This document shows positions 17,717 to 27,970 of a stretch of DNA of 45,161 nucleotides, piece after piece. Every line of letters starts with the position of its first letter. Positions within the stretch are counted from its first letter, which is position 1. Made by a program: the position numbers and the translations under genes. Location of the stretch: NCBI GenBank assembly GCA_947447975.1, contig CANFLU010000024.1:1-45161 (forward strand), written 5' to 3'. Under the pieces are notes generated by a model. That model made no database searches, was not told the origin of the DNA, and saw nothing but the letters and a program-made list of their open reading frames with translations. The stretch is from Comamonadaceae bacterium (lineage in GTDB: Bacteria > Pseudomonadota > Gammaproteobacteria > Burkholderiales > Burkholderiaceae_C).

Positions 17717-18874
17717 ATGCGGGTCAATCTACTCGACTACGACCTCGAGGGTTTGGCCCGTTTTTGTGAGCGCTTGGGCGAGAAGCGTTTTCGGGCCGTG
17801 CAATTATTTCGCTGGATTCACCAGCGCGGCGCCAGTGATTTCGATGCCATGACCGACTTGGCCAAGTCTTTGCGCGAAAAGCTCAAGACCAGTGCAGTGG
17901 TACAAGCCATGCCCGTCATGACCCAGCATGTGTCTGCGGACGGCACGATCAAGTGGTTGTTCGATGTCGGCGCCGGCGACGCGATTGAAGCGGTTTATAT
18001 CCCCGAGGCAGACCGAGGTACCTTGTGCGTTTCATCCCAAGCCGGCTGTGCTGTGGCCTGCCGCTTTTGCTCGACCGGTCATCAAGGTTTTAGCCGCAAC
18101 CTGAGCGTTGGTGAAATCACGGGCCAGCTTTGGTTTGCCGAGCACTTTTTGCGCAAATACCTGGGCCGCAATGAGCGCATCATCTCTAACGTCGTGATGA
18201 TGGGCATGGGCGAGCCCTTGCAAAACTATACTGAACTGTTACCGGCCTTGCGCACCATGCTCGATGACCACGGCTACGGCCTGTCACGCCGCCGCCTTAC
18301 TGTGTCGACCTCGGGCATGGTGTCCATCATGGACCGCTTGGGCCAGGACTGTCCGGTGGCTCTCGCCGTTTCTCTGCATGCCCCGCAAGATAGGCTGCGC
18401 GATGTCTTGGTGCCACTGAATAAAAAGTACCCACTCGATGAACTCATGCGCGCTTGTGAGCGCTATCTGCTATCGGCTCCACGCGACTTCATCACCTTTG
18501 AATATTGCATGTTGGATGGCGTAAATGACACCCCGGCCATGGCGCAGGAGTTGATCGCGCTGTTGCGCGCATATGGCCAGGGCCGAGCCGGATGGTGCAA
18601 ATTGAACCTTATCCCTTTCAACCCATTTCCCGCATCGGGCCTGCAGCGCTCGACCCAGGCGGCGGTGGCAGCCTTTGCCCGCAGTTTGAACGACGCCGGC
18701 ATCGTCACCACGGTACGCAAAACACGCGGCGACGATATCGACGCCGCTTGCGGTCAACTGGCTGGTGAGGTGCGTGACCGTACCAGCGTCATGGTGCGCA
18801 TCGACAAGCGCAAAGCGCGCGAAGGTGCGTCTTTCGCTACCGGAGCCACCGTGGAGGAGCTCCATGCGACTTGA
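17717..18874 (+). CDS. rlmN: Dual-specificity 23S rRNA/tRNA adenine-C2 methyltransferase RlmN
   Basis: A 385-residue radical SAM enzyme that methylates C2 of A2503 in 23S rRNA and A37 in some tRNAs. The radical SAM cluster motif is [11 protein letters not shown] (CxxxCxxC). The N-terminal helical domain ([33 protein letters not shown]) and the SAM-binding segment [10 protein letters not shown] are typical. The C-terminal [20 protein letters not shown] contains the second conserved cysteine used in the methylation mechanism. It begins 8 bases after ndk and its end overlaps pilF by 11 bases. Confidence 0.97.
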   Translation: MRVNLLDYDLEGLARFCERLGEKRFRAVQLFRWIHQRGASDFDAMTDLAKSLREKLKTSAVVQAMPVMTQHVSADGTIKWLFDVGAGDAIEAVYIPEADRGTLCVSSQAGCAVACRFCSTGHQGFSRNLSVGEITGQLWFAEHFLRKYLGRNERIISNVVMMGMGEPLQNYTELLPALRTMLDDHGYGLSRRRLTVSTSGMVSIMDRLGQDCPVALAVSLHAPQDRLRDVLVPLNKKYPLDELMRACERYLLSAPRDFITFEYCMLDGVNDTPAMAQELIALLRAYGQGRAGWCKLNLIPFNPFPASGLQRSTQAAVAAFARSLNDAGIVTTVRKTRGDDIDAACGQLAGEVRDRTSVMVRIDKRKAREGASFATGATVEELHAT

Positions 18875-19700
18875 TGCGTTGGCCCGCGTGACGGGTGTGC
18901 CTGGCGGTACAGCTACCGCATGGTGGGTCCGCAACCCTTTGGTTGCCGGGTTGAGCTTTTTGTTGTGCTTAGCGGGATGCGCAGGCATAGGCAAGGGTGA
19001 CCTGAACCCCAGCACGGACGATTCGCAGGCACGCAAGCGCGCCATGTTGTATTTGGAGCTGGCTTCCACCTATTTCGCGGAAGGAAAAAACGCCTTTGCG
19101 CTGGACGCAGTAAAGCAAAGCCTGGCAGCAGACAACACCTTGTATGAAGCGCATAACTTGGGCGGCCTCATTTACATGCGCATGAACCAGCCTGTGCTGG
19201 CGGAAGATGGTTTTCGTAAAGCGTTGCTGGTGCAACCGCAGGCCGCTTCGGTGCAGCACAACTACGGGTGGCTATTGTGTCAGCAGGGCCGCTTGCGTGA
19301 AGCCATAGCCCTGTTTGGCGCGGCCCTGACCAACACGGGCTACGACGCACCGGCCAAAACCTGGATGACCCAGGGCGTGTGCCAGGCTAAAGCCGGGCAG
19401 GCGGCCCAAGCGGAACATAGTTTGCGCATGGCTTCCCAGCTCGAACCCACCAACCCGGTGGTCAGCTTCAACCTGGCGCTGCATTTATTCAGACAGTCGG
19501 ACTTTGCCCGCGCCCAGTCTGTTATTGCGCCCGTCAATGCCTCGGCGTGGGCGAATGCCGAGACTTTATGGCTGGGCATTAGGCTGGCACGGCAACGTGG
19601 CGACGAGGCACAAGTGGCAGCCCTGGGTGCTAAATTGCGGCACCAGTTTGGCCAATCGCGTGAGGTGAGTTTGCTCGACCAAGAGGTGTTCAATGACTGA
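18864..19700 (+). CDS. pilF: Type IV pilus biogenesis lipoprotein PilF (PilW)
   Basis: A 278-residue outer-membrane lipoprotein that acts as pilotin for the PilQ secretin. The signal region ends in the lipobox LAGC, giving lipidated Cys39; the long n-region before it (residues 1-22) is unusual but contains Arg residues. At least four TPR units follow, for example [26 protein letters not shown] and [28 protein letters not shown]. The start at 18864 has a strong GGAGGAG just upstream, inside the end of rlmN. The stop overlaps the rodZ start. Confidence 0.92.
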   Translation: MRLDALARVTGVPGGTATAWWVRNPLVAGLSFLLCLAGCAGIGKGDLNPSTDDSQARKRAMLYLELASTYFAEGKNAFALDAVKQSLAADNTLYEAHNLGGLIYMRMNQPVLAEDGFRKALLVQPQAASVQHNYGWLLCQQGRLREAIALFGAALTNTGYDAPAKTWMTQGVCQAKAGQAAQAEHSLRMASQLEPTNPVVSFNLALHLFRQSDFARAQSVIAPVNASAWANAETLWLGIRLARQRGDEAQVAALGAKLRHQFGQSREVSLLDQEVFND

Positions 19701-20577
19701 TACGGACGAACCAATCATCGGCTTGCGGGTTTCGTCGGAACCGGGCGAAGTGCGGGTAGCGCAGAACGGGCCCAGTGTCGGGCAGCAATTGCAGCGCGCC
19801 CGCTTGGACGCTGGTTTGTCCTTGGAAATTGTGTCGGCCCGTCTCAAAGTGTCGGTGGCACGTTTGCAGGCCTTTGAGAGCGACCAGTTTGAACATGGCT
19901 CCAATGTGCATATTGGAAGGGCCATGGTGGCCAGTGTGGCGCGCTTTCTGGGATTGGATTCGCAGGCCCTACTGGCGCAACTGCCTCTGCCCAAGGTGCA
20001 GAGTCCTGTGGCTGGTTCACCGGAAGCGGTCGGAGGCTTTGGCAGAGAAACCCGCCTCACCATGCGGCGGGACCCGTTAGGGCCGGTGTCGCCGCTATGG
20101 TGGATTGCCTTGGTATTGCTCGTCTTGGCTGCGCTCGTGTATTTTTATCCCCAGCTTGCACCGGTAAGCCATTTGCAGCCAGTAGCGTCGCTGTCGCAGG
20201 CTGGTGTGCCGACGGCCCAGTCCGGGCCGCAAAATACGACCGAATCCGCGGCGCCGGTTGCCTTGGCCTCGGCATCCATCGCCGAATTGCCTGTGGCACA
20301 TGTCGCACCGGATCGCAGCGGTTCAGCCGAAAAAGCAGTCCAATCGGTGCTCGAGTTCAAAGCGCGTGGAAGTACCTGGATTGAAGTGACAGATGCCAAG
20401 GGAACGGTTTTACTGCGCCGCACTTTGGCAGCCACTGAAGCCGTCCAGGTGGGCGGAGACCTGCCACTTTCGGTAGTGGTAGGGCGCGCTGACCACACCG
20501 AGGTCATCGTCCGCGGCGCGCCTTTCCCCTTAGAGACGCATACGCAAGACAATGTTGCTAGATTCAAGGTGCCATGA
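19693..20577 (+). CDS. rodZ: RodZ-like cytoskeletal protein (HTH domain, one membrane span, DUF4115)
   Basis: A 294-residue bitopic membrane protein. The cytoplasmic N-terminus has an Xre-type helix-turn-helix ([40 protein letters not shown]), which in RodZ binds MreB. One membrane span, [19 protein letters not shown], follows near residues 134-152, then an Ala/Pro/Ser-rich linker and a C-terminal periplasmic domain ([19 protein letters not shown]) of the DUF4115 type. The role is to couple MreB to the elongasome and control rod shape. It overlaps pilF at the start and ispG at the end (ATGATGA). Confidence 0.9.
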   Translation: MTDTDEPIIGLRVSSEPGEVRVAQNGPSVGQQLQRARLDAGLSLEIVSARLKVSVARLQAFESDQFEHGSNVHIGRAMVASVARFLGLDSQALLAQLPLPKVQSPVAGSPEAVGGFGRETRLTMRRDPLGPVSPLWWIALVLLVLAALVYFYPQLAPVSHLQPVASLSQAGVPTAQSGPQNTTESAAPVALASASIAELPVAHVAPDRSGSAEKAVQSVLEFKARGSTWIEVTDAKGTVLLRRTLAATEAVQVGGDLPLSVVVGRADHTEVIVRGAPFPLETHTQDNVARFKVP

Positions 20578-21842
20578 TGACAAGTCAAATTCTTTTGAAC
20601 TCCAATGGGGCAGCGGCGCGCAAGGGCATGCAGGCGAGCGTGCGATGGGGTAGCAATGTGGTCACTATTGGTGGTGGAGCCCCGGTGCGTATTCAGTCCA
20701 TGACCAATACGGACACGGTGGACGTGATCGGTACCGCGATCCAAGTCAAGGAGTTGGCCTTGGCCGGTTCCGAGATGGTTCGCATCACCGTCAACACGCC
20801 GGAAGCGGCGCAGGCGGTTGCGCATATCCGTGAACAGTTGGACCGCATGGGTATTGCTGTCCCCTTAATCGGCGATTTTCATTACAACGGCCACCGCCTG
20901 CTGACGGAGTTTCCTGAATGTGCACAAGCGCTTTCCAAATACCGCATCAACCCCGGGAACGTGGGCAAAGGTGACAAAAAAGACCGCCAATTCGGGCAGA
21001 TGATTGAAGCGGCCATGCGCTGGGATAAGCCGGTTCGTATCGGTGTGAACTGGGGCAGCCTGGACCAGGAGCTACTGGCTGATTTGATGGATGCCAACAG
21101 TAAATTGCCCGAGCCGCGCAATTACAAACAGGTCATGTACCAGGCCTTGATCAGTTCTGCCGTGGGGTCCGCGCAATTGGCGCAATCCATGGGCATGGCG
21201 GCCCATCAAATAATTATTTCTTGCAAAGTCAGCGGCGTGCAGGACCTGATTGCGGTGTATCGCGAGTTAGGCCGTACCACGTCCTACCCCTTGCATTTGG
21301 GCCTGACCGAGGCAGGCATGGGCACCAAAGGCACGGTAGCTTCCACTGCAGCTTTGTCGGTGTTGCTGCAAGAGGGCATTGGCGACACGATACGGGTTTC
21401 GCTTACGCCAGCGCCGGGTGAGTCGCGTAACCAGGAGGTGGTCATTGCGGCTGAAATTTTGCAAGCCTTGGGATTGCGTGCCTTTGTGCCCAGTGTTACC
21501 GCATGTCCCGGTTGTGGCCGCACCACCAGCACCACGTTTCAGGAGCTCACCCAGCAGATCGACAATTTTCTTCGCGACAAAATGCCGGTCTGGAGAAAAG
21601 AGTTTCCCGGCGTAGAAGGCCTCAAGGTCGCGGTCATGGGCTGTATTGTGAACGGCCCGGGCGAGAGCAAACACGCCGATATCGGCATCAGCCTGCCGGG
21701 CACGGGTGAGGCGCCCGCGGCCCCGGTGTTTATTGACGGTGAAAAACGTATGACCTTGCGCGGCGATGCGATTGCCACCGAATTCCAAGCAGTCGTGGAA
21801 AACTATATCCGCGAGCGCTTTGGCACAACGGTTCTCAAATAA
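20574..21842 (+). CDS. ispG: 4-hydroxy-3-methylbut-2-en-1-yl diphosphate synthase (flavodoxin) IspG
   Basis: A 422-residue iron-sulfur enzyme of the MEP pathway that converts MEcPP to HMBPP for isoprenoid synthesis, including undecaprenyl phosphate for the cell wall. The cluster cysteines are visible in [13 protein letters not shown] and in [19 protein letters not shown]. The N-terminal barrel starts with [19 protein letters not shown]. Length matches the bacterial two-domain form. The start overlaps the rodZ stop; an in-frame second ATG at 20577 is an equally good start. hisS follows after 8 bases. Confidence 0.97.
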   Translation: MMTSQILLNSNGAAARKGMQASVRWGSNVVTIGGGAPVRIQSMTNTDTVDVIGTAIQVKELALAGSEMVRITVNTPEAAQAVAHIREQLDRMGIAVPLIGDFHYNGHRLLTEFPECAQALSKYRINPGNVGKGDKKDRQFGQMIEAAMRWDKPVRIGVNWGSLDQELLADLMDANSKLPEPRNYKQVMYQALISSAVGSAQLAQSMGMAAHQIIISCKVSGVQDLIAVYRELGRTTSYPLHLGLTEAGMGTKGTVASTAALSVLLQEGIGDTIRVSLTPAPGESRNQEVVIAAEILQALGLRAFVPSVTACPGCGRTTSTTFQELTQQIDNFLRDKMPVWRKEFPGVEGLKVAVMGCIVNGPGESKHADIGISLPGTGEAPAAPVFIDGEKRMTLRGDAIATEFQAVVENYIRERFGTTVLK

Positions 21843-21850
21843 AAAACGGT

Positions 21851-23164
21851 ATGAATCAAACACTATTGCCACGTAAGGCCGAACGCCTGGTGGCTGTCAA
21901 AGGCATGAACGATATTCTGCCGCCCGAATCCGCACGATGGGAAGACTTAGAAGCGCGAGTCCGAGCGCTGATGCGACGCTATGCCTATGAAAATATTCGG
22001 ACCCCCATTGTGGAGCCGACGGCATTGTTTGTGCGCGGCCTAGGCGAGGTGACGGATATTGTGGAAAAGGAAATGTATTCCTTTGAAGACCGTTTAAATG
22101 GCGAGCACCTTACGCTGCGCCCCGAGAACACCGCAGGTTTGGTGCGCGCCGTTGTTGAGCACAACCTTTTGTATAACGGCGGTAAACGCCTGTTTTATAT
22201 CGGCCCGATGTTCCGCCATGAGCGTCCGCAGCGTGGACGCTACCGTCAGTTCTACCAAATTGGCGCCGAAGCCTTGGGCTTTGCCGGGCCAGAACTCGAT
22301 GCTGAATTGATTTTGATGGCGAACGCGCTGTGGAAAGAGTTGGGAATCCAGGGTGTGCAACTGCAGATCAATAACCTGGGTCAACCAGACGAGCGTAAAT
22401 TGCATCGTACGGCATTGATTGCCTATTTTGAACAACATGCGGAGGTATTGGACGCCGACTCGCGCCGCCGCTTACACCTCAATCCCTTGCGATTGCTCGA
22501 CAGCAAAAACCCCGCAATGCAGGCGGTGATTGAGGGCGCGCCCCGCCTGATGGACTTCCAGGGTGAGGCATCGCGTGCGCATTTGAATGCGGTACTTGCG
22601 ATTTTGAAGGCCAATGGCGTTGACTATGCGATCAATCCCCGTCTGGTGCGTGGCATGGACTATTACAACCTTACGGTATTTGAGTTTGTGACCACCGAGC
22701 TGGGCTCGCAGGGGACGATTTGCGGTGGAGGGCGTTACGACTACCTGGTGCAAGAGGTGGGTGGCAAGCCAGCGCCGGCGGTAGGTTGGGCGTTGGGCAT
22801 GGAGCGTTTACTAGAGTTGCTCAAGACCCAAGGTGTTCACGGCGCCTTGGCGGCACCCGATGCGTTTGCCGTGGTTACCGACCAAACTTTTCTACCCGAT
22901 GCGGTGCGCACCTTGGAGCAACTGCGCAGTGCCGGTGTGGCGGTGCAGATGCATGCTAGCGCCGACGGCGCCATGGCGAGCATGAAATCCCAGTTCAAAA
23001 AGGCCGACGCTTCGGGAGCCCGTTATGCCTTGGTGTTTGGCGCGGAAGAAATGGCCGGTGCCAAGCTGAGCATCAAAGATTTGCGCAATGCATCGACTCT
23101 GCAGCGCACGGTAGCACTGGCCGATTGGGCCCAATGGGCGCAAAGCCTACAATCGAAGGCTTAA
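21851..23164 (+). CDS. hisS: Histidyl-tRNA synthetase
   Basis: A 437-residue class II synthetase that charges tRNA-His. Motif 1 region [17 protein letters not shown], motif 2 [26 protein letters not shown] and the histidine-specific motifs [15 protein letters not shown] and [14 protein letters not shown] are present; motif 3 is [15 protein letters not shown]-terminal anticodon-binding domain of about 95 residues completes the protein. Its catalytically dead paralogue HisZ is also encoded here (30403-31557). The ispG-hisS-yfgM-bamB-der order is conserved in proteobacteria. Confidence 0.97.
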   Translation: MNQTLLPRKAERLVAVKGMNDILPPESARWEDLEARVRALMRRYAYENIRTPIVEPTALFVRGLGEVTDIVEKEMYSFEDRLNGEHLTLRPENTAGLVRAVVEHNLLYNGGKRLFYIGPMFRHERPQRGRYRQFYQIGAEALGFAGPELDAELILMANALWKELGIQGVQLQINNLGQPDERKLHRTALIAYFEQHAEVLDADSRRRLHLNPLRLLDSKNPAMQAVIEGAPRLMDFQGEASRAHLNAVLAILKANGVDYAINPRLVRGMDYYNLTVFEFVTTELGSQGTICGGGRYDYLVQEVGGKPAPAVGWALGMERLLELLKTQGVHGALAAPDAFAVVTDQTFLPDAVRTLEQLRSAGVAVQMHASADGAMASMKSQFKKADASGARYALVFGAEEMAGAKLSIKDLRNASTLQRTVALADWAQWAQSLQSKA

Positions 23165-23176
23165 CGACGTATTGCC

Positions 23177-23857
23177 ATGGCGAACCAACTAGACCTTGAA
23201 GAACAAGAACAGCTTGACCAACTCAAGCATTTCTGGAGCCAATACGGCAACCTGATAACTGGGCTGCTGCTCCTGGTACTCTGTGCAGTGGCCGCTTGGA
23301 ACGCTTACCACTACTGGCAACGCAGTCAGGCCACACAGTCTGCCGCCATGTTCGATGAAATGAGTAAGTCCGTCGCGGCTGGCGATTTAGCAATGGCCCA
23401 GCGCACGTTTTCGGACATGAAAGAGCGCTACGCGTCGGCCACCTATACCCAGCAAGCCGCCCTGGCTTTGGCACGACAAGCCAGCGATAAAGGCGAGCTC
23501 GAGGCTGCCAAAGCGGCCTTGCAGTCGGTGGTGGATAAATCGGCCGACGAAGGCTACGCCGCGATCGCCCGCCTGCGTTTGGCCAACCTGTACTTTGATG
23601 CCAAAGACTATGCACAGGCGCTGGTCATGCTCGATGGCGTGAAAGATGACGCCTTTGCTGGCTTGGTGGCCGATCGAAAGGGCGACATTTTGGTGGTTCA
23701 GGCAAAGCGTGAGGACGCCAAGGCCGCTTACTTACTAGCCTACCAAAAACTAGACGAACGCGCCCAATACCGTCGGGTGGTGCAAGTCAAGCTCAATGCT
23801 TTGGGCGTGGACCCCGAGGCCTCGGCCGCTTCCACATCGGCAGAGGTGAAAAAGTAA
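23177..23857 (+). CDS. yfgM: YfgM-like ancillary SecYEG translocon protein (TPR domain)
   Basis: A 226-residue inner-membrane protein with a charged cytoplasmic N-terminus (LDLEEQEQLDQLKHFWSQYG), one membrane span (NLITGLLLLVLCAVAAWNAY, residues 25-44) and a periplasmic helical repeat domain of the TPR_21 family. In E. coli YfgM sits at the SecYEG translocon with PpiD and influences periplasmic chaperone traffic and the Rcs response. It is next to bamB, with the start of bamB overlapping its stop (TAATG), as in many proteobacteria. Confidence 0.88.
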   Translation: MANQLDLEEQEQLDQLKHFWSQYGNLITGLLLLVLCAVAAWNAYHYWQRSQATQSAAMFDEMSKSVAAGDLAMAQRTFSDMKERYASATYTQQAALALARQASDKGELEAAKAALQSVVDKSADEGYAAIARLRLANLYFDAKDYAQALVMLDGVKDDAFAGLVADRKGDILVVQAKREDAKAAYLLAYQKLDERAQYRRVVQVKLNALGVDPEASAASTSAEVKK

Positions 23858-24996
23858 TGGCTCACCCCCTATCGTATGTGCGTAGCCTCTGGACGGTCAG
23901 TGCCTGTTGTTTGGTGCTGGCGTTGGCCGCATGCGCCGGTTTTGACAAGCCCAAACCAGAGCCTTTGGAGGCAAATCCCGCCACTTTGGCGGTCAAGGAA
24001 GTCTGGCGCATCAACGTAGGCGCCACGGCTTCACCGTTGGAGATGCGCGCCGTGGGTTCAACAACGCTCTGGGCTGCGGCCAGTCAGGGCGAAATGAACC
24101 TGATAGACGCGGCGGCTGGTCAGGTAGTGGCGCGTACCAACGCGGGGCAGTTGCTCAGTGCAGGAGTGGGTGCTGACAAGAAGTTTGTGGCGGTAGTGAG
24201 CCGTGACAACCAGCTGATTGTCCAAAGCGAGCAAAAAGAAATTTGGCGGCAACGCATTGCGTCGTTGATAGTCACTGCGCCCTTGGTCGCTGGTGACCGT
24301 GTATTCATCTTGGCCGCCGATAGAACCGTCTATGCTTTTGATGCGGCCAATGGGCGCAAACTGTGGACGCAGCAGCGCTCGGGCGAATCCTTGTTATTGG
24401 GGCAAGCCGGTTTATTGACGGCAGTTGGCGACACCCTGTTAGCCGCCCAGGGTGGCCGTTTGCTCGGTTTGAACCCGCAAAATGGATCGCTTCGTTGGGA
24501 CGTGCAAGTTGCAAGTGGTCGAGGAATAAACGAAGTAGAACGCCTCGCCGACTTGGTAGCGGGCGTCAGTCGTGTTGCTGATTCGGTATGTTTGCGTGCT
24601 TTTCAGTACGCCGTAGCCTGCGTGGACGGGCGTACCGGCCGCAGTCTGTGGAACAAATCTGCATCTGGGGCCTCAGGCATTGGCGGTGACGCTCAAGCCG
24701 TATTTGGTACCGAGAGCGATGGGAAAGTGATTGCATGGCGCCGTGCGGATGGCGAAAAATTGTGGACCAACGAGAAACTGCGCTTTCGCGGCCTCAGCGG
24801 GCCTACCTTAGCCGGTGGCGCTTTGGTGCTGGGCGATGGCGACGGTAACCTGCACTTTCTCTCACCAGCAGACGGAAAACTTTTAAACCGCGTCAGCACG
24901 GATGGTTCACCCATTGTTTCTGCACCCTTGTGGCTTGCATCGACCTGGGTAGTCATTACCCAGCGCGGTAACGTCATCGGGTTTCGGCCGCAATAG
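23857..24996 (+). CDS. bamB: Outer membrane assembly lipoprotein BamB
   Basis: A 379-residue beta-propeller lipoprotein of the Bam complex. The signal peptide ends in the lipobox LAAC, giving lipidated Cys26. PQQ-like propeller repeats are visible, such as [32 protein letters not shown] and [18 protein letters not shown]. The family-typical loop [17 protein letters not shown], which contacts BamA, is intact. It overlaps yfgM by one base and is followed by der after 20 bases, matching the conserved bamB-der pair. Confidence 0.95.
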   Translation: MAHPLSYVRSLWTVSACCLVLALAACAGFDKPKPEPLEANPATLAVKEVWRINVGATASPLEMRAVGSTTLWAAASQGEMNLIDAAAGQVVARTNAGQLLSAGVGADKKFVAVVSRDNQLIVQSEQKEIWRQRIASLIVTAPLVAGDRVFILAADRTVYAFDAANGRKLWTQQRSGESLLLGQAGLLTAVGDTLLAAQGGRLLGLNPQNGSLRWDVQVASGRGINEVERLADLVAGVSRVADSVCLRAFQYAVACVDGRTGRSLWNKSASGASGIGGDAQAVFGTESDGKVIAWRRADGEKLWTNEKLRFRGLSGPTLAGGALVLGDGDGNLHFLSPADGKLLNRVSTDGSPIVSAPLWLASTWVVITQRGNVIGFRPQ

Positions 24997-25016
24997 GGCC
25001 TTGGGGCCCTCGCGCA

Positions 25017-26354
25017 ATGAAACCGGTTATCGCTCTGGTCGGCCGACCTAACGTAGGCAAGTCCACCCTTTTCAATAGGCTGACCAAGAGCCGCGACGCC
25101 ATTGTTGCGGACTTTGCGGGATTGACGCGGGACCGCCACTACGGCAATGCTAAACATGGTAAGCAGGAAATCATCGTGGTCGATACCGGTGGTTTTGAGC
25201 CCGATGCCACGACCGGTATATTCAAAGAAATGGCCAAGCAGACCCGCCAGGCGGTGGCCGAAGCAGATGCCGTACTGTTTATCGTAGATGCCCGTGGCGG
25301 CGTGTCTGCGCAGGACCACGAGATTGCCAAATACCTGCGCCGTTTGGGTAAGACCAGTTATGTCGTGGCCAACAAAGCCGAAGGCATGACCGAGAGTACG
25401 CAGTTTGGCGAGTTTTATGAACTCGGGCTAGGCGCAGTAATTGCGGTCTCTGCTGCGCATGGCCAAGGTATTCGTTCTTTGATGGACCAAGTGCTGGCCC
25501 CATTTGCCCTGGAACCAGAGGCACCGGAATCCGACCAGAGCAACCCCGGGGCGATCAAGCTTGCCGTCGCGGGGCGTCCGAATGTAGGGAAATCTACACT
25601 TATCAATTCATGGCTGGGCGAGGAACGTCTGGTCGCCTTTGACTTGCCCGGCACCACCCGCGATACGATTTCCATTCCATTTGAGCGCGGGGGACAAGAT
25701 TTCGAACTGATCGACACCGCAGGCCTGCGCCGCAAAGGCAAAGTATTCGAAGCGATCGAAAAGTTTTCCGTGGTCAAAACGCTGCAGGCGATTGAATCGG
25801 CCAGCGTGGTACTGCTATTGATCGATGCGACGGAAGGCGTTACGGACCAGGACGCCCATATTGCCGGCTACATCTTGGAGTCAGGGCGTGCGGTGGTCGT
25901 GGCGGTCAATAAATGGGATGCAGTGGACGAGTACCAACGCGAACTGGTGAAACGTTCGCTTGAAACCCGATTGGGCTTTTTAAAGTTTGCCGCCTTGCAT
26001 TTGATATCTGCGCGCAAACGCCAGGGCCTAGGGCCCGTATGGGATTCGATTGCACAGGCGCACCGGGCGGCCCATTGCAAAATGTCTACCCCTGTACTGA
26101 CGCGTTTGCTGCTTGAAGCGGTCCAGTTTCAGACGCCCAAGAAAACGGGTATGTACCGGCCTAAATTGCGTTATGCCCACCAGGGCGGCATGAACCCGCC
26201 CATCATTGTGATCCATGGTAATTCGCTTGAGCACGTGACAGAAGCCTACAAACGATTTCTGGAAGGGCGTTTCCGCAAAGAATTTAACTTGGTGGGCACG
26301 CCTTTGCGTATCCAAATGAAGTCCGCTGCGAATCCCTTTGCGGACAAGGATTGA
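25017..26354 (+). CDS. der: Ribosome biogenesis GTPase Der (EngA)
   Basis: A 445-residue GTPase with two tandem G domains needed for 50S subunit assembly. G1 motifs are [14 protein letters not shown] (residues 8-21) and [14 protein letters not shown] (near 186-199); G3 motifs are DTGGF and [12 protein letters not shown]4 motifs are NKAEG and NKWDA. The C-terminal KH-like domain includes [23 protein letters not shown] in place of NKxD in the first domain is also found in other Der proteins. Confidence 0.97.
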   Translation: MKPVIALVGRPNVGKSTLFNRLTKSRDAIVADFAGLTRDRHYGNAKHGKQEIIVVDTGGFEPDATTGIFKEMAKQTRQAVAEADAVLFIVDARGGVSAQDHEIAKYLRRLGKTSYVVANKAEGMTESTQFGEFYELGLGAVIAVSAAHGQGIRSLMDQVLAPFALEPEAPESDQSNPGAIKLAVAGRPNVGKSTLINSWLGEERLVAFDLPGTTRDTISIPFERGGQDFELIDTAGLRRKGKVFEAIEKFSVVKTLQAIESASVVLLLIDATEGVTDQDAHIAGYILESGRAVVVAVNKWDAVDEYQRELVKRSLETRLGFLKFAALHLISARKRQGLGPVWDSIAQAHRAAHCKMSTPVLTRLLLEAVQFQTPKKTGMYRPKLRYAHQGGMNPPIIVIHGNSLEHVTEAYKRFLEGRFRKEFNLVGTPLRIQMKSAANPFADKD

Positions 26355-26461
26355 CGGTTTTTTCGTAACTCGCCACGCTACCCATTGCCTTAGTACGCTC
26401 AGAATCCCTTGCCAATGTGGTATCTTCCACAAGTCTTATATCTTTCAACACGGAAAATATC

Positions 26462-26710
26462 GTGAACAACAAAAGTCAACTTCTCCAAGACCCTTTTCTC
26501 AACGCATTGCGCCGGGAGCACGTGCCGGTGTCGGTGTACCTGGTCAACGGTATCAAGCTGCAGGGACAGATTGAATCCTTTGACCAATATGTAGTTTTGC
26601 TGCGTAACACCGTGACCCAGATGGTGTACAAACATGCAATATCAACGATCGTGCCGGGGCGGGCAGTCAATTTCGCATTGACTCCAGCCGATGGTGCTGA
26701 AGCCCCCTGA
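26462..26710 (+). CDS. hfq: RNA chaperone Hfq
   Basis: An 82-residue Sm-like protein that forms a hexamer and pairs small RNAs with mRNAs. The Sm1 region ([40 protein letters not shown]) and Sm2 ([10 protein letters not shown]) are intact. The start is a GTG at 26462, judged from family alignment (homologues begin M-S-N-K-x-Q-L-L-Q) and from ACGGAAAA upstream; no in-frame ATG is available nearby. The 107-base gap after der holds a small dyad TGTGG-TATCTT-CCACA (26416-26431), and the promoter is not obvious. hfq-hflX-hflK-hflC order is conserved. Confidence 0.96.
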   Translation: MNNKSQLLQDPFLNALRREHVPVSVYLVNGIKLQGQIESFDQYVVLLRNTVTQMVYKHAISTIVPGRAVNFALTPADGAEAP

Positions 26711-26758
26711 TTTGGCTACCGTGCGGCTCCATTGGGCTGCTGCCTAAGCAGACCTGAT

Positions 26759-27931
26759 GTGACCTCACGACAAGACGAACCGCGCGCGCGCACCATTTTG
26801 GTGGGCGTCGATTTAGGGCTCGCCAACTTTGATTCCACTTTGGATGAATTGGGTCAACTGGCGCAAACCGCCGGTATGGAGCCTGTGGCTAGAGTCGTCT
26901 GTAAGCGCCGCGCTCCGGACGCAGCATTGTTCGTCGGTACGGGCAAAGCCGATGAAATCAAGCTGCTGGCCCAAAGCCTGGGCGCGCAGGAGGTATTGTT
27001 CGATCAGAGCCTGAGTCCTGGGCAGCAGCGCAACTTAGAGCGAAGGTTGGAAATGCCGGTGAACGATCGGACGTTTTTGATTCTTGAAATTTTCGCGCAA
27101 AGAGCACGCAGCCACGAGGGCAAGCTACAAGTAGAACTGGCGCGCCTCCAATATTTAAGTACCCGTCTGGTGCGGCGCTGGTCCCATTTGGAGCGCCAGC
27201 GTGGGGGTATTGGCACCCGCGGCGGCCCCGGTGAAACCCAAATCGAACTGGATCGGCGCATGATCGCCGCCAACATCAAGCGTACTAAAGAGCAGTTGGA
27301 AAAGGTCAAGCGCCAGCGCCAGACGCAGCGCAAACAGCGCGACAGGCGCGGCGCGTTCAATATTTCGTTCATCGGATATACGAATGCGGGTAAATCCACG
27401 TTGTTTAACGCCCTGGTCAAAGCACGTTCCTATGCGGCCGATCAGTTGTTTGCGACCCTGGATACCACCACCCGCCACCTGTATCTGGGGCAAGCAGAGC
27501 GATCGGTATCGTTATCCGATACCGTGGGCTTTATCCGCGATCTGCCGCACGGACTGGTCGATGCATTCCAGGCCACCTTGCAAGAGGCCATCGACGCTGA
27601 CTTGTTGCTGCATGTGGTGGATGCATCGAACCCTGATTACCTGCTTCAAATTGAGCAAGTTCAGCGCGTTATAGTGGAGATTGGGGCCGAAAAAGTACCC
27701 CAAATATTAGTTTTCAACAAAATTGACGCTATGCCCGAGAGTCGTCTCCCTTTGCAGGGTAGCGATTTTTTTGAGATTGAAGGCCAGCAAACCCCGCGAG
27801 TTTTCCTCAGCGCGCAAGCCGGAACGGGGCTCTCGCAGTTGCGCAGTCTATTGGCCCACGCAGCTGCTGGTACTGCGGTTTTGGCCCTCGGTCAGCCCCA
27901 ATCCCCCGTTGTCTATGAGGCCGACTCGTAA
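26759..27931 (+). CDS. hflX: GTPase HflX
   Basis: A 390-residue ribosome-associated GTPase that splits stalled or heat-damaged ribosomes. The N-terminal HflX domain contains the glycine-rich FVGTGKADEI and LSPGQQRNLERRL; a coiled linker with GGIGTRGGPGETQIELDRR precedes the G domain: GYTNAGKSTLFNAL (G1), DTVGFIRDLPHGLVDAF (G3) and FNKID (G4). The C-terminal domain is short. No ATG fits; I chose the GTG at 26759, with a TTG at 26732 as the alternative. Neither has a good ribosome binding site. Confidence 0.94.
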   Translation: MTSRQDEPRARTILVGVDLGLANFDSTLDELGQLAQTAGMEPVARVVCKRRAPDAALFVGTGKADEIKLLAQSLGAQEVLFDQSLSPGQQRNLERRLEMPVNDRTFLILEIFAQRARSHEGKLQVELARLQYLSTRLVRRWSHLERQRGGIGTRGGPGETQIELDRRMIAANIKRTKEQLEKVKRQRQTQRKQRDRRGAFNISFIGYTNAGKSTLFNALVKARSYAADQLFATLDTTTRHLYLGQAERSVSLSDTVGFIRDLPHGLVDAFQATLQEAIDADLLLHVVDASNPDYLLQIEQVQRVIVEIGAEKVPQILVFNKIDAMPESRLPLQGSDFFEIEGQQTPRVFLSAQAGTGLSQLRSLLAHAAAGTAVLALGQPQSPVVYEADS

Positions 27932-27970
27932 TTGTGGACAATCGGGGTGTGCACATCGCAAGGTATAACA

